A DNA stretch of 64,000 nt from Thamnaconus septentrionalis (lineage: Eukaryota; Chordata; Actinopteri; Tetraodontiformes; Monacanthidae), in assembly GCA_009823395.1 (NCBI GenBank), contig CM020502.1, positions 1,627,501 to 1,691,500 on the forward strand, in the 5' to 3' direction. A program made the position numbers and the translations under genes. This document shows positions 24,069-36,575 of this stretch, one piece after another. Below the pieces are notes generated by a model that ran no database searches, had not been told where the DNA came from, and was given only the letters and a program-made list of their open reading frames with translations. Positions within the stretch are counted from its first letter, which is position 1. Each line of letters starts with the position of its first letter.

Positions 24069-25914
24069 AGAATAATCATAACAGGTTCTCTGAAATCTGT
24101 TGTTTGCTTTGCTGCTGACCTCATGACAGTGAAGCTGTGAGCTCTAGGAAACCCAGCAGGTAGTTTTGGTTTCGCACATTTTTGTTTAGTTACACACCCC
24201 TAAATACAACAATGTTTTGGTTGTTGCATTGCTGTTGTTCCTAACTAGCGTTGCTCTTGGTGAAAAGATAAAAGCAGGACCCTCGATGAATCCAGTAGCG
24301 GTCAAAGGAGACTCCAATGCAACAGTCGCGATTTTCACAACGCTTCTCAGTCTTCTTACATGTTGGACTCTAAAATGATTGCCGATTACGCAATCTGGGT
24401 CTGAAAGTCAAAACAAAGAGCGTGGTACCTTGGAGGTTCCAGCGGTCTAGTTAACACATTTTACATCTTCAGTTTGCCAGACTTGAAAATACAGAGTTAA
24501 ATAAGACACTTGATAAGGCGTGCAACACAGCTTGCATTGTTGCCTTACAAGGGTTGTGGGTTTGATTCCTGCATCTGGGGACTTTCTCTGTGGAGTTTGC
24601 ATGTTCTGACTCTGTCCTCGTGGGTTCTGTTTTTGTTCTCAGCTTCCTCTCGCGGTCCAAAAGACATCCAGCGGTAGGATAATTGAAAACTAAATTGTCT
24701 GGAGGTGTGACTTGTTTTATTTTGGCCCTGTGATAACCTGGCAGTTAATCCAGGTTGTGACCCAGACCTCGATCACCAAAGATAGATTCCACCACCCCTG
24801 AGACCACGTGTAGGAGGTGCTCTGATGCATGCATGAACAGATGGATGGATGGATGGTGTTACCTGGTAGAGAAAGGCAGAATTTTGGTCCTCGTTATTTG
24901 GAGTCTTGGCTGAGGTTTACCTGAAAGTTGTTGACCAGATCAAAATCTATTTTCGGCCAAGTTCCAGATTAGGAAAAACAAAATGGCAATGGCAGTGGAC
25001 TCTGTCTACTTTGGTCTAATTCATGAAGTGAGGTGAGGTGGGCTGGGGAGACCCAGCTAGCAGATGTGAGTGAGCCTAAAAGCAGCACCTGGGCGTTTTG
25101 GGAGAATATGCAATTTGCTTTTTCTAGCCAAAGTACAAAAAAAATAAATAAGTCAATGTAGCCAGAGGTAAGAAGAGCCAGAGGTAAGGTATAAGGTAAG
25201 AAAAGGGTTAGAAAAAAGCAAAAACAAAAAGCAAAGAAGCAATTGAGCTTGTCTGCCGTTTGTTTATTTTTAGGGGTTAGTGCAGTGCAGGTTGTTTACC
25301 AGGGTCGCCTGCCAGCCCGAGACACGCCAGTATCACTGCACGCCGTTTGGCCCTTGTCCTCCTCTCCGGGCACCCAGGCGTGTTGAGTGACAGCGGCAGC
25401 AGGAGTGGAAAGTTGGACATCTGGAGCGCCGGGCCGACACTACACACTGCAAACACTCCGCCCGCTGGCGTCGCATGCATCTGCCATTGGGCGGTGGAGC
25501 GCGTTATGATTCGCTGCTCATGCGTGGCGGGCTTGGGGCTCACGGAGGCTGCCAACCAAATGTCTGGCCATATGGTTGGAACCAGCGCTCCTCCCAGGTA
25601 CACGCCTCTTGCCGTCGCCCACCTGCTGACTCGCTGATTCTTTTCAAGGAATCGCTGAGTTAGCCCGCACCAAGTCGAAATTCCATCCTGGTGCGTCCCG
25701 GCGTCTCTCTCAACTTTTACTTCATAGCTCCTGCTTAGAGACCTGCGGAGGAGCGGCGCGCTTCATTATTCCCACGCTGCAAAAGAAAAGATGCTGTTTA
25801 TAAAAAATTATAGGGAAATAAGAGATAAAACTGGCAAGCTGCCACCATGTGTGGAAGAGCCCAGTTCAAACATGAACTTCTCAACATGGTCGCTCACTCA
25901 ACTTCCCCTCAAAT
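24069..25914. repeat. Segmental duplication, unit A copy 2 (indel-rich)
   Basis: This is the full-length second copy of unit A in direct orientation. It differs from copies 1 and 3 by frequent one-base insertions and deletions, many in or next to homopolymers (for example GTCCAAAAGACATCCAGCGG against GTCCAAAGACATCCGCGG). Unit B follows it without a gap. Confidence 0.92.
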
Positions 25915-27052
25915 GTTTGAGCAAGCACAAAACTTCTGAGGAAAATCACGATGTGAGGTTCACTGCATTAAATGCCTGCAGATAAACTCACACGCTAACA
26001 TTTCAAATATTCATTGCCAGGTGTTGCAGCAGTGACATAAAATGTTTTTTGAGCTATTAAATGTCTGAAATTTAAATATGAAAGGCATGTTACCATTAGT
26101 TAAGCTTAAAAGTCCCATGTTGTCCAAAACTCTAACAATATGTTTCTGTTGCCCGTCAATGAACTCCAGAAATGAGCAAAGCGCCCTACATTTCTATTTG
26201 GTTGGCTAACCCTTTCAGTCAGTGTGCTAACAGACTGTGATGATTCCACAAAGAACTCTGATGTCTAGCTAATGAACCTCCACCTGGTTAATGACGACAC
26301 CCTGAGCCAAGTCTTGGTTCCAACCTCTGAAATGGCCGCACTGCAGAAGGCTGGTTTGTTGTTCCATGCAATTACGTCAAGCCTGGCGGCTCAATTGGAT
26401 CTGAAGTTCTCAAGATTGATATAACATTTGTGTAGCAACCTTTACATTTCCCTGGGCCATGTCTGTAGCAAACTGACCAAAATCTTGCTACTTGGAAAAT
26501 GTTGGATACTGTAATCTGTAAATTGCTCCCATAGTTATCAACTAGCGGCAACTCTAACTTGTTAGCGAGCCTCTTCTCCTGAAGCACTGTTGGAACCAGC
26601 ACTTCCTCCTTTCTGGTTGTCCTTTGTGTGTGAATGGAAACAAACAACCAGTGTGAAAAAACATGATATTCAATTCCCGACATTCCACTTTTTTCCCTTT
26701 GCCTACCTTGACCCAAACTCCCTGGATCTCTACCTGTACCTCTGCAACTCCCACCCAGCGAGCTCTCTGCCCTCTTTATGACAAAAGTAACAATTACTGT
26801 GAGTCCCACTGCTGCATTGGCTCCATACTTTTCTCCCCATCCCATCACCTGGACCCTATTCCCAGGCTGTGCACAGGCAGCTCTGGCACAGTGCTGTGTC
26901 AGGCCAGCCTTAGGGAAATAGACTGAGAAGAGGTCTTATTGATTGTCTCAGTGTGAGAGCTGGTTGATTTTCCTCTCACCTGCATCACCTCTCACCCTCC
27001 CCAGCTCTCCCATCCCCACCTGCTGTTCTGCTCTCCACTTTGTCTGTCTCAC
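25915..27052. repeat. Segmental duplication, unit B copy 1
   Basis: This segment of about 1138 bp begins GTTTGAGCAAGCACAAAAC and is repeated at 28619. The reverse strand carries a 158-codon open frame here (26372-26848). Indels in copy 2 break it into shorter frames, so it is not called as a gene. Confidence 0.9.
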
Positions 27053-28618
27053 TACATGTTGGACTCTTAAAATGATTGCCCGATTCGCAATCTGGGTCTG
27101 AAAAGCTCAAAACAAAACGTGGTACCTTGGAGGTTCCAGCGGTCTAGTTAACACATTTTACATCTTCAGTTTGCCAGACTTGAAAATACAGAGTTAAATA
27201 AGACACTTGATAGGCGTGCAACACAGCTTGCATTGTTGCCTTTGCAAGGGTTGTGGGTTTGATTCCTGCATCTGGGGACTTTCTCTGTGGAGTTTGCATG
27301 TTCTGACTCTGTCCTCGTGGGTTCTGTTTTTGTTCTCCAGCTTCCTCTCGCAGTCCAAAGACATCCGCGGTAGGATAATTGAAAACTAAATTGTCTGGAG
27401 GTGTGACTTGTTTTATTTTGGCCCTGTGATAACCTGGCAGTTAATCCAGGTTGTGACCCAGACCTCGATACCAAAGATAGATTCCACCACCCCTGAGACC
27501 ACGTGTAGGAGGTGCTCTGATGCATGCATGAACGAATGGATGGATGGATGGTGTTACCTGGTAGAAAGGCAGAATTTTGGTCCTCGTTATTTGGGTCTTG
27601 GCTGAGGTTTACCTGAAAAGTTGTTGACCAGATCAAAATCTATTTTCGGCAAGTTCCAGATTAGGAAAAAACAAAATGGCAATGGCAGTGGACTCTGTCT
27701 ACTTTGGTCTAATTCATGAAGTGAGGTGAGGTGGGCTGGCGGGGAGACAGCTAGCAGGTGTGAGAGTGAGCCCTAAAGCAGCACCTGGGCGTTTTGGGAA
27801 ATATGCAATTTGCTTTTTCTAGCCAAAGTACAAAAAAATAAATAAGTCAATGTAGCCAGAGGTAAGAAGAGCCAGAGGTAAGGTATAAGGTAAGAAAAGG
27901 GTTAGAAAAAAAACAAAAACAAAAGCAAAGAAGCAATTGAGCTTGTCTGCCGTTTGTTTATTTTTGGGGTTAGTGCAGTGCAGGTTGTTTACCAGGGTCG
28001 CCTGCCAGCCCCGAGACACGCCGGTATCACTGCACGCCGTTTGGCCCTTGTCCTCCTCTCCGGGCACCCGAGCGTGTTAGTGACGGCGGCAGCAGGAGTG
28101 GAAAGTTGGACATCTGGAACGCCGGGCCGACACTACACACTCGCAAACACTCCGCCCGCTGACGTCGCATGCATCTGCCATTGGGCGGTGGGCGCGGCGT
28201 TATGATTCGCTGCTCATGCGTGGCGGAGCTTGGGGCTCACCGGAGGCTGCCAACCAAATGTCTGGCCATATGGATTGGAACCAGCGCTCCTCCCAGGTAC
28301 ACGCCTCTTGCCGTCGCCCACCTGCTGACTCGCTGATTCTTTTCAATGAATCGCTGAGTTCGCCCGCACCCAAGTCGAAATTCCATCCTGGTCGTCCCCG
28401 GCGTCTCTCTCCAACTTTTACTTCATAGCTCCTGCTTAGAGACACGGAGGGAGCGGCGGGCGCTTCATTATTCCCACGCTGCAAAAGAAAAGATGCTGTT
28501 TTATAAAGAATTATAGGGGGAAATAAGAGATAAAACTGGCAAGCTGCCACCATGTGTGGAGAGCCCAGTTCAAACATGAACTTCTCAACATGGTCGCTCA
28601 CTCAACTTCCCCTCAAAT
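27053..28618. repeat. Segmental duplication, unit A copy 3 (5' truncated)
   Basis: The copy joins unit B at TACATGTTGGACTC, which corresponds to position 22508 of copy 1. The first 286 bp of unit A are therefore missing. The rest is nearly identical to copy 1, including the LINE-like tail ending in (ATGG)n near 27550. Confidence 0.92.
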
Positions 28619-29754
28619 GTTTGAGCAAGCACAAAACTTCTGAGGAAAATCACGATGTGAGGTTCACTGCATTAAATGCCTGCAGATAAACTCACACGCT
28701 AACATTTCAAATATTCATTGCCAGGTGTTGCAGCAGTGACATAAAATGTTTTTTGAGCTATTAAATGTCTGAAATTTAAATATGAAAGGCATGTTACCAT
28801 TAGTTAAGCTTAAAAGTCCCATGTTGTCCAAAACTCTAACAATATGTTTCTGTTGCCCGTCAATGAACTCCAGAAATGAGCAAAGCGCCCCACATTTCTA
28901 TTTGGTTGGCTAACCCTTTCAGTCAGTGTGCTAACAGACTGTGATGATTCCACAAAGAACTCTGATGTCTAGCTAATGAACCTCCACCTGGTTAATGACG
29001 ACACCCTGAGCCAAGTCTTGGTTCCAACCTCTGAAATGGCCGCACTGCAGAAGGCTGGTTTGTTGTTCCATGCAATTACGTCAAGCCTGGCGGCTCAATT
29101 GGATCTGAAGTTCTCAAGATTGATATAACATTTGTGTAGCAACCTTTACATTTCCCTGGGCCATGTCTGTAGCAAACTGACCAAAATCTTGCTACTTGGA
29201 AAATGTTGGATACTGTAATCTGTAAATTGCTCCCATAGTTATCAACTAGCGGCAACTCTAACTTGTTAGCGAGCCTCTTCTCCTGAAGCACTGTTGGAAC
29301 CGCACTTCCTCCTTTCTGGTTGTCCTTTGTGTGTGAATGGAAACAAACAACCAGTGTGAAAAAACATGATATTCAATTCCCGACATTCCACTTTTTTTCC
29401 CTTTGCCTACCTTGACCCAAACTCCCCTGGATCTCTACCCGTACCTCTGCAACTCCCACCCAGCGAGCTCTCTGCCCTCTTTATGACAAAAGTAACAATT
29501 ACTGTGAGTCCCACTGCTGCATTGGCTCCATACTTTTCTCCCCATCCCATCACCTGGACCCTATTCCCAGGCTGTGCACAGGCAGCTCTGGCACAGTGCT
29601 ATTATCCAGGCCAACCCTTAGGAAATAGACTGAGAAGAGGTCTTATTGATTGTCTCAGTGTGAGAGCTGGTTGATTTTCACTCTCACCTGCATCACCTCT
29701 CACCCTCCCCCAGCTCTCCTCACGTCTGTTCGTCTCTCCATTTTGTCTGTCTCA
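28619..29754. repeat. Segmental duplication, unit B copy 2
   Basis: The segment is almost identical to 25915-27052, diverging near the end (GTGCTATTATCCAGG against GTGCTGTGTCAGG). Similarity stops around TTTTGTCTGTCTCAC, the same motif at which copy 1 switches into unit A. Confidence 0.9.
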
Positions 29755-31069
29755 CCGCCTCGCCGGCTTCCCGGGCTGAGAGTGCAAGAAGACACAAACG
29801 TCGGAAATAACAACAAAAAACAAATACCGAAAAATGTTCTGTTCACTTTTTTTTCACTATTTTTCTCCCTGCACCAAATGACAGATACACTTCAAACTAA
29901 GTGACAGACACACTTGGGTAGCTAACATAACCAGGGATGCCATTTATGTTTCCCGTAGTTTTGTCTTAGAAACAAGGGATTTGTCGTTGTTTTAAGAGAA
30001 ATTAAAGTTGCTAGCAGAAAACGGGAAAGTCTTACTCCTCTATTTTTATTTTCCCCTTTGATGAGGACATTTTCCTTACTTCTCTTGATGCGCTTTGATT
30101 TCCTTTTGTCAGTGAGGTAGCGAAGAAGTCAAGTTTCAATTAAAGGCCAGACAAAAACATGTCTTTTGTTGTCATTAACACTGCCAGCTCGTGCCTGCTT
30201 GTACCAACGCACTTTACAATTGTTGTGCGTGAAATTGCATCACTAAAACATGTAAAAGTAGAAGCATTGTGCTACACTACACTACAGCACACTACACTGC
30301 AAAATCCTGTGTTTATAGTGTCGCCCATGTTACCATGGGTTTTGAATTTTATTTTGAGTGAATACGCCAATGGATGGCTAGCGGTGCACTAATATGTATC
30401 AGAAACCAGTCTACAGCCCCCACATCCCTTATTGACGCCGTCTGTTTGTGCGTGTGAGGAATTTGACGGGTGAAAATCGAAGCTATTGACCCCGGCTGAC
30501 TCTTGGGTGCACTCTCACTCCATCTCTGGCTTGAGGAAAATCTTTCTGCCGCTGGTCGTAAAGGAAGAAGAAGAAGAAGAAGGGAAAAAAAGAGTCGATT
30601 TATTATCTACCTTCTTCCACCTAATTCTGTTTCAGTGCTGGCTAACACACCACCCTTTGATTTACAAGAGGTCATTTAATATTTATGAGCATCCAGGAGT
30701 CATTAGCCAAACTGTCCCAAAACAGTTTTTTATCGGCTTCGGCTCCATCAGTAATCAAACTTGACAAAATCATATCCTGTTTTTTTGGGGTTTTTTTTTC
30801 TCCCACTTGCCCTTCTCACAGATTTTCTGTCACCCTCCTGGACTGTGTTCCTTCCCTTCTGTATGTTTGAAACTGTCATTTTGATATGCTCATTAATATT
30901 ACAGTATTGTTCCAAGTATCTGCCCACATTTTTCAGGCTTTGCAGGCTAATTTCTGTGATGTCAACAAGTAATAATAAAATAAAGGATCCGTTTTGCAGC
31001 AATTTTTGATACAGTTTCGCCTCACGCAATCACAGTGGCACTGAGGCCGGTGTTGCATGATTCTCTGCG

Positions 31070-31337
31070 TTATTGCACACAGTTTGATCTGAAAATTTCC
31101 TGCAAGGCATCCGCTAACTCTCTGGGGATCGCCTCTGCATTCACAACATCATCATGCAGAAGTTGCAAGTTGTTTTTTTGTGCAACAAGGCGCACAATGG
31201 GGGCCTCTCGACCACCACGGATGATTTCAGCTGCTTTATTTTGTAGTGATTTGAATTCAAATGCAGCTCAGTTGGAGAACTGTTCTGTTATAGCTTGAAC
31301 TGTCGAGCCGCGGCGCACCACAGATCCCTCTAGCACC
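31070..31337 (-). pseudogene. Unidentified coding-like relic with one in-frame stop
   Basis: On the minus strand a splice-acceptor-like CTCTCCCTTTAG is followed by 88 codons in one frame, with a TAA end and one internal TGA. The peptide includes FKSLQNKAAEIIRGGREAPI and IPRELADALQEIFRSNCVQ. I do not recognise the family. The amphipathic, charged composition looks protein-like. It could be a decayed exon, a transposon fragment or chance. Confidence 0.25.
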
Positions 31338-31884
31338 CTAAAGGGAGAGATCGTGTGGAATCAAGTTGTGCGACACACGTTTGGTAAAAGTACTAAAATA
31401 ACAAAAATAATGCTTGACCCCATCCACTGCGTTCTTCCTTTCTTTTGTTTCTTGTTTTCTGATGACTTTTTTCCCCACCCTTTGAATTCCAGCAACAACC
31501 CAAAGCGCTGCCTGAAAGTTGCTCATCTCGTAGACGGAGCACACTCGGCAAACAACCTGTAACTTGACCTTCAGACGGTGCGGGGGGGGTTCTCCTTGCA
31601 AAATGAAGTGGTCGACAAAGCCTGTCGGCGGCTGTCATCTCATTGGCTGATTGGCCAATTAGTTGGCACATCTCTGCGCTGTCTGTCTGTGTGTGTATGT
31701 ATGCGAAAAGATGTGTGCGTGCGTGTGTGTGTGCGTGCGTGCGTGCGTGTGTGCGTGTGTTCCTCCGTAATCCCCTGCGCTCCCAGATTGACTGGTGGTT
31801 TGCGGCCTGAATCCCGTGTTTGCACCGATGCCGCACACAACCTTTTCCATGACGTGCCCTCACTCCCTTCTCCCCCCAACCTGC

Positions 31885-31928
<44 letters not shown>
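31885..31928. repeat. (CA)n microsatellite
   Basis: About 22 CA units followed by a short (TA)n run. Confidence 0.95.
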
Positions 31929-31936
<8 letters not shown>

Positions 31937-33484
31937 AATATATATGCACACATGGGACGTAGAGGCAAAGCCGACTGTCAGCAACAAGAAATCATCAGCG
32001 CTCTCATCTCCTCCCCCGTGTTTGTGTCTGTATGTATGTACGTCTGTGTCTGTCTGCAAGTGTTGCTGAGCACCGTGTGCGTGTGTGTGTGTGTGTGCGC
32101 GCGCGCGCCACTCGTGTCTGCTGGTGCGCAGGGGCCGAGGTGAGTGATTGCCTTGTTTCTGTGGGCAGCAAGCTGTGGCAGTTTGCTCTCACTGTAAATT
32201 TAGAGGAATTCTTAATGGAACTCCGGAGCTGTCAGACCTCAAAGTGCTTCACCTTTTCTTTCTTTCTTTCTTTCTTTCTTTCTTTCATTCTTTCTTCCTC
32301 CCCTCCCTCCCCCCGCCTAAATCCTCCACCCACAACTTCATTTTTTTCAGCGTGGTGGGTTTTCTCGGACCGTGCACGCCGGGCACTGCCAGTGGTTCAG
32401 CGTAGTTCTTTCTTTCCTTTGGGGAAAGAAACAAGTTCTTTTGGCAGTTAAGGAATGTAAGTGCGAGGAGGCGCTTTTACCTGCAGTACACAATACCTCA
32501 TGTATGAGTAGGAGCTGCTACACAAAGCCTGAGACTGACTAGTTAACTGAAAAAACCTCATTTAAGGGCGCACAATAAATATGGAAGCAGATATTTTTTA
32601 AGCTTCTTTTAAAGTGGAGCAGCTTTGCACAATCAATGATCCAACGTCCATGGAACGGCATAATTCGCCCTCTGTTTACAGCATCCTACAAATAAAAAGG
32701 GCTAGCTGCTTGTGATTGACCTTTAACGAGGTTTTTTTTACAGCCATTAAAACCTGGCTGGGAGTGTTGTTAACCCCCTTTAAGGCGCGCTTTGTGACAT
32801 CACAGAGAAGGATATGCCAGGACAGTGCTTTGACAGGCATGTAGACGCATATTGTTGTCAGAAAACTTTGGTCCTTGTCAGGAAAACGTCGACTCTGCAG
32901 GTCGACTCTTCATCATCGGCATCGCCACTGCTGCTGTTTTCAAAGGTCCCGCATCGTGCAAGCTTCCTCTACCGGCGGTCAAACGGTCAGCTTTACACTG
33001 CGGGCTGCATTCTAACTCTGAATAGGACGGCGTGCACATTATTTATAGCCAGACATAAACAAGGCCTATGTATGTGGGTCACTCTTGAATTCATTAATTT
33101 CCTGACGCAAACAGCAGCACGGAGATGCAGCACCTGATACAGTTTCGGATATTTTTCTGACGTAACGGTAAATTTCAAATTCTACAGTTGTTTGCGCTGA
33201 CATTATTGACTTTCATCCAAAGCCAGTTTGTAAAAAGTCGGTGACAGACAAAAAGAGGATGTTTGTCTGTTCCGTAAAAAAAAACAACAAACCTCTGTGC
33301 AGTCACTTCTAATGCAGTTGAGTTTTTTTTTTTTGGAGTTTCTGAGTGTCGGGGAGATAGAGAGCTGTTTAACGCATCAATCTAAAAAATGTCCTCACCC
33401 GCGGGGTTCCGGGTGCGGAGACCGCGAAGGTCCTCGCCGTCTCTTCGCTTCCTTCACTTCCTTTCTCGGTGGTGGTGGGGGGTC

Positions 33485-33520
33485 TTCCTTCCTTCCTTCC
33501 TTCCTTCCTTCCTTCCTTCC
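33485..33520. repeat. (CTTC)n microsatellite
   Basis: Nine CTTC-type tetranucleotides. A related (CTTT)n run is at 32255-32295. Confidence 0.93.
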
Positions 33521-34343
33521 TGCGAGAGCCTTGAGAGAGGGGCGAAGGATGAAGGATGTGGCGTGAAAGGCAGATTTAGTTTTTGATAGTGTGTTCGGGG
33601 CAGGCGCGGGCGACAGCCGTGATGGATATCTGATTGGCTAAGGCGATGAGGCGGGAAGCGACAGAGGGCACTCCGCTCCTGGACGCTTTTAGTTTTTTTT
33701 ATATATATTTTTTTTATTTCGCTCTTTTCTTCCCTCCACGTTTTCCTTCAGCCTTGACGGAACACGGCCTCCCGGTGGGGACGTCTCTGATCAATGCGGT
33801 CATTATTCCCACGCACACTCACACACAGGCACACGTGTGGTCGTGCAGCGGACAGATGAGGAAGCCGCCCGCCATGACGAGGTCGCCGCGAATTCAAATG
33901 TGCCGGCGCTGAGATATGCCGAGGAAATATGCGCCATTAGCTGCGCCGCCGAGCGAGCGCAACTCCTGGGCCTCAGGTGCAAAAAAAAAAAAAAAGAACA
34001 AGTGCAGCTTTAACTTTCCTAACTTCCTCCAGCACTTCCTACTTCCTGTTTCCACGTGCCTCTCCTCATCTCCACCCCCTCCCTCTTCTATCTCCAGCCT
34101 CTCAGACCGAGCAGCAATAATCCTTGTGACGACGTTCCCCCACTTCCTGTGTTCACGTTGACAGTTTTTTTTTCTCCCCCCCCCGCCTCCAACTCCCAGC
34201 GCCGGTGCACCATATGGAATTTTAATCTTGGGTGCGTGCGCCCATCTGCACGTGGACGGGACGCGGCCGGGCTCGGTCCCAGCAGAGCGGCGGCGGCGAC
34301 TCGTGTGGAACAGTGTAATGATTCCTGTCTGCTCGCCTCGCAC

Positions 34344-34379
<36 letters not shown>

Positions 34380-36183
34380 TCATCCCAGCAACCCACAGCT
34401 GGAATGTCGCAGCTTGAGAAGAAAAGCTGGGGGGAAAAGATGATGTTGGTGAGGTGAGATGCAGGGTGAATCCTGCAGGGGGCACTGGAGGACTTTTGAA
34501 CACCGCAGAGGGAGAAAAAAAAGAGAATGAGCAGGATTGTTGGCGGTGGAAAGGCTCTGTCTCTCCAAAGATCTGAGATGTGTGACAGCTCCGTGGGATG
34601 AGCGGGGATCGTAGCCAACGCAAATGAAGTCTAATATTGGCTTCTTTTCCGCGCCGTGCAACGTCAGCGTCGCCTATTAGAGGGCGAGCGAGTGTGAATG
34701 AGATGCTCTGATGTGCTGATGCTGTGAAAGTCACGCTGGTCTTTCTGTTCTTGTGCCCTTCTCGTCTTGAGAGACTGAGAGGTCAGCAGCAGCAGCAGCA
34801 GCCTCGGTTTCAGAGGGTTAGCGCAGCACTCAGTTGTAAGAGGAGCGACGCTAAACATGAACAATGCAGCAGCAGAAGTGTAAAAAAAATTTACTTTACC
34901 TGTGGTTTTGGTGAGGAATAACAAAAGTCCGTTTTTCACTTCTTCAGCTTGCACTTCAGAAAAGCCTGCGCTAAAATACCCTTTGTGATGTCATATAGGG
35001 AACTGAAACCTCGCTTCCAGGTCAGCGACACCAAATCCAGCCAGGAGTTGGCGCCGCCCTCCGACGATGCCTCGTTTTCGTTCCCTTCAAAACATGTTGA
35101 AGGTTCAGCAAAGCGTTTTAGTGTGCTTCTAAAAATTTAAGCTTTAGTCTGGAAAGACTAGCTGTAAACACCAACGCTTTGAGTAGCCGTTGTTGCTAAT
35201 GAGCTGCCAGGAGAAGCTGACTGACTCGCGTTATCCCCCTTGACGTTATTCCTCTTTGCTTCGCATGAAAAAGTAGGCGTGTTTCCAAAGCAAGAGTAAC
35301 CAAAGTGAACCTGATGTTGCTTCAGCTCTTTGTTCTTCATTCAGACCGATGGCGTCTGTGACACGTTTGGAACTCACTGCAGTGTTTCTTTTTTTGAGAG
35401 ACTCTCAAAGCGCGCTCCATTATAGCTGCCAAAGCTATTGCAACGGTCTTCTGAGCGCCACATGGTTTTGTGTTGCATTTTTGGATTTCACCAGAATTTG
35501 CTCGCCTCTGAACGGAGCTTAGTTCTATTAAATCAAAAAGGGTTGCAGATTTTTATTCCTCTCTAATTGGCTCTAAGTTTTCTTCCTTTCTTTTCACCGG
35601 TCTTTTTTCCCACAGCACCTGCAGAGAATATTCCCCTCAGTGGCACTCCCTTCTATAACTGCGCATGCTGTATTTTCCAAGCTTTCTTCTGAATACGAGT
35701 CTGAGTTGACGTAGTGATGCAGTGATGTTGTGCTTCGCAACCCTGTTGATTGCAAAGTAACCTGAACAAATGTTATCCTGGTTATAACTGAAACCTTTTG
35801 TCAGACTGACTTCCGTTTTCACACAGAAAAAAATCACTGATAAGGCAGATACTTCCTATTGAAGCTTCTATGATAAAAATGATTGACGTTAATACTGTGT
35901 GCGCAATCTGCTTTCTTGCCACTTGAGGCCACTAACTCTTGTCCGCTGGGCCTTTTAATCAGTCAGTAATGATTCACCAAACTGTTATTAGTATTGATCA
36001 GGCAATCACATAAACTGCAAGTACTAGTATCTTTGTTCCTGACACACTAAGCGCAATACACAACTTGAAAAGAAACCTGTAAAGTCATTAAGTTTGGGGA
36101 AAAAAAAATCAGAACAGAAAAATTGCCTATAATTGATTATAATTCCCTCTGCTTAAGGCGTACTTAAGATCAGGGCTGGTCGC

Positions 36184-36541
36184 ACAAATGGGGCCCCTGA
36201 CGTTCAGTTGACAGCCAGTGGAGTTAATGGAGCTCCGGCCGACTGGCTGACACCCAAATTGAAGGTTAGCGCCGCCGACTTTCAGGATCCAGCCTGGTTG
36301 TCCGGCTCTGCCTCGGCTTCTCGCTCCGCCGCGCCATTTATATCTATGGCCAACAGTTGCCATAGTTGGAACTGCGACAGGCCGGTTGCGCGGTCAAGCG
36401 ACGTCCTGTCACTGCTAAAAAAAACATTAAAAGGTCTCGCATCCAGCGCTACCTTCGGCACATATTTGCATCGACCCACTGGCCCGTTTTTGTTCTCTCT
36501 CTCTCTCTCTCTCTCCCTCTCCCTCTCTCACTCTCTCTCTC

Positions 36542-36575
<34 letters not shown>

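Larger units (their letters stand above)
29755..36183. other. Intergenic spacer between the two duplication blocks
   Basis: No gene is recognised. Simple repeats are (TG)-rich tracts at 31690-31760, (CA)n at 31885-31928 and (TG)n near 32075-32105. There are also (CTTT)n at 32255-32295, (CTTC)n at 33485-33520 and (TG)n at 34350-34376. A coding-like relic on the reverse strand at 31070-31337 is listed separately. Confidence 0.5.

Noticed and set aside
26372..26848. 158-codon reverse-strand frame in unit B copy 1
   Set aside because: Indels in unit B copy 2 break the same frame, and no family is recognisable.
31070..31337. Weak resemblance of the relic to the C-terminal pattern of bacterial FlhB (API...IP-E-L--A-)
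   Set aside because: It amounts to a few matching residues without the conserved cleavage site, in an animal genome; probably chance.
32562..32781. TTAA at both sides of a 0.2-kb stretch suggesting another piggyBac-type element
   Set aside because: The sequences inside the TTAA sites (GGGCGCACAA and AACCCCCT) are not inverted copies of each other.
33894..34346. 150-codon reverse-strand frame
   Set aside because: It is composed of low-complexity Arg/Gly- and Phe-rich runs, with no splice context and no recognisable domain.
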